A stretch of DNA of 15,436 bases, taken from the NCBI GenBank assembly GCA_012727685.1, contig JAAYGO010000289.1, positions 1-15,436 on the forward strand. Reading direction: 5' to 3'. Made by a program: the position numbers and the translations under genes. The notes under the pieces are model-generated. The model made no database searches. It saw only the letters and a program-made list of their open reading frames with translations, and was not told the DNA's origin. Source of the DNA: Bacillota bacterium (GTDB lineage: Bacteria > Bacillota > Dethiobacteria > DTU022). Shown here piece after piece: positions 6,987 through 14,140 of the stretch; within the stretch, counting starts at the first letter, position 1, and each line of letters starts with the position of its first letter.

Positions 6987-7033
6987 TTTCGTTGCTCTTT
7001 TCTAGACAGTGATTTAATACAGGATATGATGCG

Positions 7034-9457
7034 CTAGGCCGGGATGAGATTGCCGCCTAATAAACGCGCCGTTTCCGGGTCGCAGGTGGTGACGATGAGC
7101 TGGCTCGTGCGGGCAAACTCCTGAATGGCCCCGGCCGCCGCTTTTTTCCGCTCCGGGTCGAAGTTGACCAGAGGATCGTCCATGACCATAAAACCGCCTG
7201 CCCCTTGCAGCAGATAGGCACACATGGCCAGGCGCAGCGCCAGGGCTACACCGGCGGTGGTGCCCGCCGACAGCAGCTCCACGGGCAGCGCCTTTCCCTC
7301 CGCCGAAATGATCTCGCCGGGCACGGCGCCGTCCAGCCGGGCGGCGGTATAGCGCCTCCCGGTAAGAATGGCCAGGTTTTGGGCAAATAGTTCGGCCAGC
7401 GGCTCCAGGGTGCCCCCGTCAACTTCCTCTTTTAAGGCCTGGAATTCAGCCTTCACCACGCGGATGGCCCTGCCCCTGCTCTTCAGCCGTTCCCACTCCG
7501 CCTCGGCCCGGCCAAGGGCCTCGGCCAGTTCTTCCGTTGACTCCTCCGGCAGCCGGCTTTGCAGCAACGCCAGCTCTTCTTTCAGCGCCGCGACCCGTTC
7601 ATTGAGCCTGTAGCGCTCCTCGCGCATCTCTTTTAACGCGTTAAAAAAGGCGTCACCGGAGTCATATCCTTCCGGCAGGGGCGCGAGCTTTGCCAGCCGG
7701 GCTTCTGCTTCACGAATCTGCCGCCGCAGTTCGGCCAGCTCGTCCACAGTTTGATCGAAGCTGCCGAATTGCTCTTCCCAGCGCGCGATCTGCTCCGCTT
7801 CCCGCTTGGCTTCCACCTGGAGGGTAGAGAGCGAAACCTTTACCTCCTCCAGGGCGGAGCGGATCGCTTCCGGTTCGCGCACCGCCTTCTCGGGCCCCAG
7901 CGCCGCCACCGCTGCTTCCAGCTCGCCATAAGAGCGCTCTCCCAAAAGGGTCTCCAGCCTGGCGCGCAAGGTTCCCAGGTCGCCTGCTGCAGCTTCGCGC
8001 CTGGCACACGCGGCCCGCGCCTCCGCCAGGTCTTTTACCGCCAGCTCCCTTAGCTTCGCTTCCAGCGCTTCACGCTCCCGGCGGATCTGCTCGATGAGCT
8101 GCGCCGCATCCCCCTCGCCCGAGAAGACTTCCAGGGTCCAGTCAGGGGCTTCCAGGAGCAACCGTCCCGCTCCTTCCAGCGCCAGTTCGCGCTCCACGCG
8201 CACCGCCTGCGGTTCATCCAGGCCTGCAGTCACCGTTAGTTCGAGCGGCGCCGCGGTGGAAAAGTGCGCCCGCAGCTTCATCGCCTCCACGACCGCCTTC
8301 AAGCGCTCCAGCTCCTGCTCCTTCTGCTCGAGCTGCTCCAGGCCAGCCCTCGCCAGCCGGGGCATGGCCGCCAGCGCCGCCTCTTTTTCCGCCACTGCCG
8401 CTTGCAGCGGCTGCGCTCTCTGCAGCAGCTCCCGCTGCGCGCGCCCTCTTATAACAGCTTCCGCTTCCCGCAGCTCTGTCTCGAGGGCGGCCGCCTCCTT
8501 TTCCGCATTCTCGATCTGTTTTTTTATTCCCTGCAGCCGCTCTTCGGCCCGGGGCCAATCGGAGATGATCTTCTTTAAATGTTTTTCCTGCAAGGCCAGC
8601 GACTCCAGGCGCGGCCCCAAAGCTACGCGCTCCCGGGCGTCTTCCTCGAAACACTCCATCTCGCCCAGGCGCTGCCGCAGCGCTTCCTGCGCGGCCGCGC
8701 TTGCCTCCAGCCGCCCGGCCAGCTCCGCGGCCTGTTCCTCTGCTGCCCTGGCCTCGCGGCAGCGCTTGCGCAGCTCCTCCATGCGGTAATAGGCGGCCAG
8801 GATCTCCCCCACGCCGCGCTTATAGGGATTCTCCAGCCCGCGGCCGCCGGCGGGCTCGTCACGCTCCAGGTCCCAGTTCTGCAGCAACTTCTCTTCCGCA
8901 GCGTCAATGGCCGCCTCCAGCGCCTCCACCGAAACCCCGCCGGCTTCAAAAAGGGCTGCCCGGAGCAGACCGGCGATGGTGCGGCAGGCTTCGGGGTTCT
9001 CGCGCAGCCGGGCTACGGTGCGGGCCATCTCGTCCTGCCGGGCAAACAATACTCCCTGGTAGGTGCCCCGCCCGAAACGGAGCGCCCGGCTCAGCCGCTC
9101 CCGGATCGCCGCCGGTTCGTTGATCTCCGTGCCGTCCTCGAGGTAGAGGCGCTCCTCCCGGGCGCCTCCCCAGGCACAGCGGTAGCGCAGTTTTCTCCCG
9201 CCGCTCTCCGTGAACTCGATCTCCACCCGGGCCGTATCGCCCTCCGGGTAAGGCAGGCACCTGGCCATAAAATTCTTCCAGTCGTCGGCGCTCCTGCGCA
9301 CATCGGGCGGCACAAAAAGGGCCGCGAAAAGAGCATTGACCAGCGTGCTCTTGCCCGCTTCATTGGGGCCCAAAAGCACGTTTAATCCTTCTGCAAACGC
9401 ATAGCTGCGGTCGGCGGTGCCCCCAAAGGGGAAGAGCCTCACGCTATTGATGATCAT
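7034..9457 (-). CDS. SbcC/Rad50/YhaN-like coiled-coil AAA ATPase
   Basis: ATPase partner of the Mre11-like nuclease encoded just upstream. The pair should bind and process DNA ends or hairpins during repair. The 807-aa protein has the split-ATPase layout of SMC/Rad50 proteins. Walker A GPNEAGKST is at 30-38, followed by about 500 residues rich in Ala, Glu, Leu and Arg (coiled coil). The C-terminal lobe carries the ABC signature LSAGTTAGVALALRLA from 729 and a Walker B/D-loop MVMDDPLVNFDPER from 757. It is shorter than typical SbcC (about 1000 aa), and I find no CxxC, so no zinc hook, which suggests a YhaN-like rather than a classical SbcC protein. Walker B ends DD instead of DE, and the switch histidine position reads TTCDPE. 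Its ATG overlaps the stop codon of the upstream gene (ATGA), indicating translational coupling. Confidence 0.88.
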   Translation of the reverse strand: MIINSVRLFPFGGTADRSYAFAEGLNVLLGPNEAGKSTLVNALFAALFVPPDVRRSADDWKNFMARCLPYPEGDTARVEIEFTESGGRKLRYRCAWGGAREERLYLEDGTEINEPAAIRERLSRALRFGRGTYQGVLFARQDEMARTVARLRENPEACRTIAGLLRAALFEAGGVSVEALEAAIDAAEEKLLQNWDLERDEPAGGRGLENPYKRGVGEILAAYYRMEELRKRCREARAAEEQAAELAGRLEASAAAQEALRQRLGEMECFEEDARERVALGPRLESLALQEKHLKKIISDWPRAEERLQGIKKQIENAEKEAAALETELREAEAVIRGRAQRELLQRAQPLQAAVAEKEAALAAMPRLARAGLEQLEQKEQELERLKAVVEAMKLRAHFSTAAPLELTVTAGLDEPQAVRVERELALEGAGRLLLEAPDWTLEVFSGEGDAAQLIEQIRREREALEAKLRELAVKDLAEARAACARREAAAGDLGTLRARLETLLGERSYGELEAAVAALGPEKAVREPEAIRSALEEVKVSLSTLQVEAKREAEQIARWEEQFGSFDQTVDELAELRRQIREAEARLAKLAPLPEGYDSGDAFFNALKEMREERYRLNERVAALKEELALLQSRLPEESTEELAEALGRAEAEWERLKSRGRAIRVVKAEFQALKEEVDGGTLEPLAELFAQNLAILTGRRYTAARLDGAVPGEIISAEGKALPVELLSAGTTAGVALALRLAMCAYLLQGAGGFMVMDDPLVNFDPERKKAAAGAIQEFARTSQLIVTTCDPETARLLGGNLIPA

Positions 9458-10569
9458 TTTGTCACCTCGCCGATCAAGCGATAGGCCAGTTGCAGCGCCT
9501 CGCGATCGTCCCGGGCGGCGAGCCTGGCCAGCAGGCGGTAGGGGAATGAGGTGGCGGGAAATTTCTGCGCAATCAGGGCCGGCGTTAGCTCCACCGCCAG
9601 CTCGCTGTCATCCTTCTCCAGGTAAACCAGCGCCTCGCCAAGCTGCTTAAACCAGACGCCGCGGCTTTGAAAATCGGCTTCGGGCAGGGTGCCGGAAAGC
9701 TTTAACTTGAGCAGGAGCTTATCCCCGCCGGGCGCCAGCTCCTCCTGCAGCGCCGCCAGGTCGGCCGCGCTCGAGACGCTCTTTTCCAGCTCCTGGAAGC
9801 GGTAGCGGCCCGTCTCCACGGAGCGGCAGCGGCAGGCCCCGCCTTCGTCCAGCTCTACGATCCAGACATAGCCGCCATGCCGGCAGTCGAAGCCGTCCGG
9901 TTCGGGCGTACCGCTGTAAAAGAAGGGATGGCTCCCCGCTTCGTCCCGGTCCGGGTAGCGCGCATGGGTATGGCCGAGGCACCAGTGATGCAGCTTCAGC
10001 CCGGCCAGTTCCGCCTCGGTCATCGGAAAATATTGATCGTTAAAATCTGGGGATACCCCCTGGACCGCGCCGTGCGCCACCCCGATCTGCCAGCGTCCTG
10101 CAGGCCGCTCGCTGTCCCTAATCCAGCCCAGCCGGTTTTCAGCCGAGTGCTTGCGGTCGCAGGGCGCGGGATAAAGGACCGCGTCAATGCCGTAGTCGTG
10201 CAGCGGAAAGGGGCGGGGCTTGTCAAGCAGGATCAGGCTGTCGAAAGCGCCGACGCGCAGCTCTTTCCATATACTCCCGTAAGGGTCGTAGTAGTCGTGG
10301 TTGCCGGGCAGGAGGGCCACGCATCCCGCAAAGCGGGAGAGGATCTTGATCACCCGGGCCACCGCTTCGGCGGCCATATTGCTGCGGTGAAAGAGATCCC
10401 CGGCAATAATCAAAAGCCGGCACTGCTCGGTATTGGCCAGCTCCACAAGGCGCTCCAAGACCCCGTAGCGGGCCTCCACCAGGCTGCGGCGCACCGCTTC
10501 GGGGTAGTTCCGGTTATTAAAGGTCATGCCCACATGCAAATCTGCCGTATGTAAAATTTTTAGCGGCAT
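9454..10569 (-). CDS. Mre11/SbcD/YhaO-like DNA repair metallophosphoesterase
   Basis: Predicted manganese-dependent DNA exo/endonuclease working with the ATPase encoded downstream. The 371-aa protein carries all five calcineurin-like phosphoesterase motifs: D10xH12 (HTADLHVG), GDLFH with D58, GNHD at 89-92, H166 (VAHG) and GHTH at 199-202. The part after about residue 250 is the variable capping and partner-binding region. It is first in a probable three-gene operon. GGAGGTG lies about 10 nt before the ATG, slightly far but strong. The DNA-repair role comes from the family and the pairing with an SbcC-like gene; substrates are not known. A stand-alone phosphoesterase is unlikely given the 4-bp overlap with the ATPase gene. 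Confidence 0.9.
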   Translation of the reverse strand: MPLKILHTADLHVGMTFNNRNYPEAVRRSLVEARYGVLERLVELANTEQCRLLIIAGDLFHRSNMAAEAVARVIKILSRFAGCVALLPGNHDYYDPYGSIWKELRVGAFDSLILLDKPRPFPLHDYGIDAVLYPAPCDRKHSAENRLGWIRDSERPAGRWQIGVAHGAVQGVSPDFNDQYFPMTEAELAGLKLHHWCLGHTHARYPDRDEAGSHPFFYSGTPEPDGFDCRHGGYVWIVELDEGGACRCRSVETGRYRFQELEKSVSSAADLAALQEELAPGGDKLLLKLKLSGTLPEADFQSRGVWFKQLGEALVYLEKDDSELAVELTPALIAQKFPATSFPYRLLARLAARDDREALQLAYRLIGEVTK

Positions 10570-10605
10570 CCGGCCAAGACACCTCCCCGGGAAGGTAAAC
10601 CGCTC

Positions 10606-10633
10606 CTAATAGGACATGCCTTTACTTCGACAA
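10606..10633 (-). promoter_or_regulatory. Candidate sigma-A promoter for the nuclease/ATPase/kinase operon
   Basis: On the minus strand TTGTCG (10628-10633) and TATTAG (10606-10611) are separated by 16 nt. Each box matches 4 of 6 consensus bases. Transcription would start near 10599, about 30 nt before the ATG at 10569, which leaves room for the GGAGGTG ribosome binding site. It is plausible but weak. Confidence 0.33.
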
Positions 10634-10655
10634 AAAGCGGCCATTACCTGCCTGT

Positions 10656-10706
10656 GAGTCAAGGGGACGGTGACTTTGAGTCAAGGGGACGGTGACTTTG
10701 ACTCAC
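10656..10706. repeat. Tandem REP-like repeat, two perfect 22-bp units
   Basis: Two identical 22-bp units lie head to tail at 10656-10677 and 10678-10699. Each contains AGTCA-AGGGGACGG-TGACT, a 5-bp stem with a 9-nt loop. The block is bounded by GTGAGTC (10654-10660) and its reverse complement GACTCAC (10700-10706). The loop matches the core of the palindromes at 205-327 and 2517-2573, so all three loci belong to one repeat family even though the stems differ. Confidence 0.85.
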
Positions 10707-10760
10707 AAGCAGCCAGGCAGTTCACACTCTTTTCAACGGCAAATGGCCTCGCTCCAAAAT

Positions 10761-10805
10761 CCCCTCTCCACCCCTTGGGGGGAGAGGGGCAGGGTGAGGG
10801 GGGGG
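10761..10805. repeat. G-rich imperfect palindrome downstream of ggt
   Basis: CCCCTCTCC-A-CCCC (10761-10774) pairs with GGGGGGAGAGGGG (10777-10789) around TT, with one bulged A, and is followed by CAGGGTGAGGGGGGGG. Similar CCCCTCTCC...GGAGAGGGGCAGGGTGAGGG elements are scattered between genes in many bacterial genomes. The plus strand also has four G-runs (10777-10782, 10786-10789, 10792-10794, 10798-10805) separated by 2-3 nt, a good G-quadruplex pattern. It lies just beyond the ggt stop codon, so the transcribed hairpin may help end or stabilise the pgs operon transcript. Confidence 0.7.
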
Positions 10806-10808
10806 TTT

Positions 10809-12461
10809 TTAGCGGGAAACCGGCTCCACGCTCCATCTTCCGGCGCGGTGATACTCGGAAGCGCCGTAGAGGCGGTCCCGCTCGTGATCAAGCACCAGGC
10901 CCTGAACCGCAGTAGCAATGGGCTTATCCAGGACGAACACGTGGTAGCCGCGCCGGCGCAGCTCCTCCCGCTCTTGCCGGGATATTTCTCCATCCAGGTA
11001 GAGCAGATCATCGTCGTATAGGTAAAAGCGAGATTTAGCCACGGCTTCCTGCAGATCGCCGCCGCGCAAAAAGTTGACGATTACCTGGCTTAAAACCATG
11101 GGGATCCACTTGCCTCCCGGTGTACCTACGCCCATGTAGGGCTTGCCGTCCCTGGCCATGATCACCGGGGCAATATAGCTGCGCGGCCTCTTACCCGGCT
11201 CCGGCCGGTTCGGCGAGCGCTCACTCCTGGCGAATCCGCGCAGCTGATTGTTCATGAAATAGCCGTCCACATAGACCGCTGCGCCGAAAAACTGGGAGAT
11301 GCTGTGCGTGGTTGAGACCATGGTCCCCTCGCTGTCCACGATCGTAAAATGGGTCGTGTTGCCATCCTTATCTTCCTCGAGATCCGGGTCGGGGAAAGCC
11401 GTGCCTGAGGTCTCTGCGGATAAACGGGCCTGCAGCTCCTCCAGGTGCCCGTCGCCGACCAGGTTCAAATCATCGACGGCAAAATAAGCTGGATCGGCGA
11501 TCCGGGCCGCCCGGTCGCGGTAGCAGGTGCGAATAATCTCCGCCATGGCTGCGATATAATCGACCCGGTTGTCTGTCTCCAGCAGCCCTTGCCGCTGCGC
11601 CAGCTCCACCATTTGCAGCAGCGTCGTTCCGGAGAAAGGAGCGGGTACGGAGTAAAAGTCATAACCGGCAATCTGCTTGTGCACCGGTTCTTTCACTTCC
11701 ACCCGGTAAGCCTGCAAATCGGCAATCTCCAGTCCCGCCACCCTGGCGGCCATGACTGCGGCCAGATCTCCCTCGTAAAAGATGGACGGCCCCTCGTCCC
11801 GGAGGCGACGCAGCGTTTCCGCCAGCTCTTTTTGCACCAGCAGCTCCCCCGCTTGCAGGGGCTTGCCGCCGGGATAGAAATGGGGCAGTTCGTGCACCGG
11901 CAGCCGGTAGCGGGAATCCGCGAGCCGCTCCGCCAGGTAGCGATCCACGGCAAAGCCTTCTTCCGCAAGCCGGATCGCGGGCTCGATCAGCTCTGCAAAC
12001 GGCAGCCGGCCGTATTTCTCGTGCAACTCCGCCATGCCCCGCACAAAACCGGGCACCCCCACATAGCCCGCCGGAAGCCCGCCCGAGAGGGGGGCGCTCT
12101 CGCGGTAATCGAAGAGGAGCGGTTCGCCCCCGCCGGCGGGATAGACGATGCTGACCCCGCCGCCGCCGAGGCCCGAAGCATAGGGCTCGACCACGCCCAG
12201 GGCATATCCGACTGCCACGGCCGCATCCACGGCGTTGCCGCCCCGTCTCAAGATTTCCATGCCCACGTCCACGGCCAGGTGGTGCGAAGCGCTGACCCCA
12301 TAGCCGTTAACGCCGGAGGCCCCGCTTTCGCGGCTCCCATTCCAGAACCCGGCCGGCGGCAGCCCTTCAAAGGGCAGCCCGTAATGGACGCTGTAGAGGG
12401 AAAAACCGGCAATCAGGACCAGATATAACATAGCGATCACAGCAATTCGATAGCGGCGCAT
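10809..12461 (-). CDS. ggt: Membrane-anchored gamma-glutamyltransferase, CapD-like
   Basis: A gamma-glutamyltransferase-family enzyme of the Ntn-hydrolase class. It makes itself active by cutting before a threonine and then transfers or hydrolyses gamma-glutamyl groups. The 550 aa start with a signal anchor (about 5-27). Family motifs follow: GNAVDAAVA (75-83), SGLGGGG (96-102), the carboxylate-binding arginine in DYRESAP (Arg120), and the processing and catalytic Thr369 in NTTHFTIVDSEG. C-terminal motifs are KRPRSYIAP (424-432) and GTPGG (446-450). As the last gene after pgsBCA it occupies the place of capD in Bacillus anthracis, whose product cleaves poly-gamma-glutamate and links it to peptidoglycan. 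Polymer anchoring or trimming is therefore the likely job, though glutathione-type activity cannot be excluded. It is 32 bp after pgsA, with AAAGGG just ahead of the ATG. Confidence 0.9.
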   Translation of the reverse strand: MRRYRIAVIAMLYLVLIAGFSLYSVHYGLPFEGLPPAGFWNGSRESGASGVNGYGVSASHHLAVDVGMEILRRGGNAVDAAVAVGYALGVVEPYASGLGGGGVSIVYPAGGGEPLLFDYRESAPLSGGLPAGYVGVPGFVRGMAELHEKYGRLPFAELIEPAIRLAEEGFAVDRYLAERLADSRYRLPVHELPHFYPGGKPLQAGELLVQKELAETLRRLRDEGPSIFYEGDLAAVMAARVAGLEIADLQAYRVEVKEPVHKQIAGYDFYSVPAPFSGTTLLQMVELAQRQGLLETDNRVDYIAAMAEIIRTCYRDRAARIADPAYFAVDDLNLVGDGHLEELQARLSAETSGTAFPDPDLEEDKDGNTTHFTIVDSEGTMVSTTHSISQFFGAAVYVDGYFMNNQLRGFARSERSPNRPEPGKRPRSYIAPVIMARDGKPYMGVGTPGGKWIPMVLSQVIVNFLRGGDLQEAVAKSRFYLYDDDLLYLDGEISRQEREELRRRGYHVFVLDKPIATAVQGLVLDHERDRLYGASEYHRAGRWSVEPVSR

Positions 12462-12493
12462 GGCCCTTTCATCCTTTGCTCAAAATAATATGA

Positions 12494-13672
12494 TTATTTC
12501 TCGATGTTTAGGGGGATCACGATCTTTTCCCCTTCTTTAGTCCACCGGTGCTCAGCTCCAAGCTCCTTGGTGAGGATTTTCTCGGCCTGGTAACCGAAGC
12601 CCCAGCTTAAAAGCTTATGGAGCGGGCGCGGCCGGGCGCTGCTGATCCATAGCGGAGTCAGCTCCAGGCGAGCGCGGCCGTCACGGGAAAGCTTATACTG
12701 GGCTGCCGCGGTCAACTTGGTGCGCGCATAACCCTGGTCAAAAATAAAGTTGCCGAGGCTGTACAGGATCACCGCCCCGTTGTAGATCTCCACCGGCTTG
12801 AGCACGTGCGGATGGTGTCCCACAATGATATCGGCGCCCAGGTCGGCCATGGTCCTGGCCAGTTCCCGCTCCTCATCGCTGATGGCGCTGTTGTACTCCT
12901 GCCCCATGTGCAGGTGCACGATCACCAGATCCGCGTTTTGGCGGGCTTCCCGCAGCAGGGGCACAAAATTGGCAGGCTTGGCGGTAAGCACCCCGGCCCG
13001 CCCCGGGGCGGCCGCAAAATCGGCGGAGCCAAGCTCTTCCGGCTTGCCGGCTGCTTCGCGCACCAGGGGAAAGACATTAGAAAAGCCCAGGGTGGCGATC
13101 TTGACCCCGTTAATGTCCCGGTAATCAATTTGCATCGCCTCTTCCAGGTCAAGGCCCGCCCCCACAACGCCCAGGCCCGCCTCCGCGAATGTGCTGCAGG
13201 TGTCCCGCAAACCCGCCGCGCCGTAATCCATCATGTGGTTATTGGCCAGGTTCACAGTAGTAAAGTTTAAATCCTTGAGTGCCTTTACGGCGGCCGCGTC
13301 AGCCTTGAAGCTGATCAGGTGCGGCGCCCGCGGATACCCTTCATCCAAAACCACCGGCTGTTCAAAATTCGCGGTGCTGTAATCGGATTGCAAAAAGAGA
13401 GGCGCAACATGGCGGAAGAGCGACCCGTATCCGTGCTGCTCCGCCGCCTCGCGCACGTGGCGATCAAACATGAGATCGCCCACCATGGTTAGCACCAGGC
13501 TTGTATCGGCATCACGGTCAAAGCCGGCGGCAGCGGGCTGATCAACGGCCGCCGGGAGGGCGATGAACAGGCAAACCGCCGCCAGCGCCAGTGCCGCCTG
13601 GCGGCCGGCCTTCTTTTTATTCCTTTTAATAAACCACGCCATTTTCTCTTTTGGCGATAGCTTTACTCTCAT
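12494..13672 (-). CDS. pgsA: Poly-gamma-glutamate synthesis/export protein PgsA (CapA)
   Basis: CapA-family member of the poly-gamma-glutamate synthase complex, thought to support synthesis or export of the polymer at the membrane. The 392-aa protein has a basic N-terminus with the text KLSPKEKMAWF, similar to Bacillus subtilis PgsA, and a single membrane anchor at about 24-44. The rest is extracytoplasmic with a metallophosphoesterase-like fold. Family motifs are VGDLMFDRHV (64-73), NFEQPV (102-107), NLANNHMMDYG (141-151), HLHMGQEY (253-260), GHHPHVLKP (285-293) and YSLGNFIFDQG (304-314). Length is close to that of Bacillus PgsA (380 aa). The ATG at 13672 is preferred because the N-terminal text aligns with Bacillus, although GGAG lies only 4 nt before it. 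It is 18 bp after pgsC and 32 bp before ggt in one operon. Confidence 0.94.
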   Translation of the reverse strand: MRVKLSPKEKMAWFIKRNKKKAGRQAALALAAVCLFIALPAAVDQPAAAGFDRDADTSLVLTMVGDLMFDRHVREAAEQHGYGSLFRHVAPLFLQSDYSTANFEQPVVLDEGYPRAPHLISFKADAAAVKALKDLNFTTVNLANNHMMDYGAAGLRDTCSTFAEAGLGVVGAGLDLEEAMQIDYRDINGVKIATLGFSNVFPLVREAAGKPEELGSADFAAAPGRAGVLTAKPANFVPLLREARQNADLVIVHLHMGQEYNSAISDEERELARTMADLGADIIVGHHPHVLKPVEIYNGAVILYSLGNFIFDQGYARTKLTAAAQYKLSRDGRARLELTPLWISSARPRPLHKLLSWGFGYQAEKILTKELGAEHRWTKEGEKIVIPLNIEK

Positions 13673-13690
13673 CTTCTCCAGTGGCGCTCC

Positions 13691-14140
13691 TTAAAGCAGG
13701 TGGTAAACCAGCATCCCTAAATATGTTAAACCGCCGAGCAGGTAGGTACTGCTCAAGGTGTATGCCACACCCTGCTTGGCAATGGTGTTGGCCATCAGGC
13801 CGGGCACAATCACCCCGATGCCGCGCAGCTCGAACACCTCGAAGGGCAGCAGCGGGTAGGCGCAGTCAAAGGCAAACTTGACGGCAATGGCCGTCAGGAG
13901 CATGGCCACGAACATGCGGCGCCCGAATAAAATGGTATAGCGGGCGATCACATACTTGACGATCAGAAAGGTCAGCAGGCTGATCAGGGTGATCAGCAGC
14001 ACGTTCAGCGGTTGATTGAAGAACAGGGCCAGATAGCCCGGCACAACCAGTCCCGCCGGCATCACACCTACCAGCTCCGTATAAATTAAGCTCAACACGA
14101 GCCCGATGATGATGGCCATATAAAGATCGGTATTAAACAC
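13691..14140 (-). CDS. pgsC: Poly-gamma-glutamate synthase membrane subunit PgsC (CapC)
   Basis: Integral membrane subunit of poly-gamma-glutamate synthase, working with PgsB. The GTG start at 14140 gives 149 aa, the same length as Bacillus subtilis PgsC as I remember it, and the text aligns throughout: [55 protein letters not shown]. Hydrophobic helices are at about 5-22, 31-65, 75-95 and 105-149. A strong AGGAGG (14149-14154) lies 8 nt upstream. A longer open frame runs 34 codons further back but is basic, not PgsC-like and overlaps the end of pgsB. The pgsB stop codon lies inside the second and third codons of pgsC, so the two are probably translationally coupled. Confidence 0.96.

Noticed and set aside
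8579..9385. Long plus-strand frame opposite the SbcC-like gene
   Set aside because: Antisense frame kept open by GC bias in coiled-coil coding DNA; no motifs.
7034..9457. Possible zinc hook in the ATPase coiled coil
   Set aside because: All cysteines were checked; they are single and none forms CxxC.
10656..10706. Possible CRISPR array
   Set aside because: Only two units with no spacer between them and no cas genes nearby.
11445..12428. 327-codon plus-strand frame opposite ggt
   Set aside because: Antisense to conserved ggt motifs; no family resemblance.
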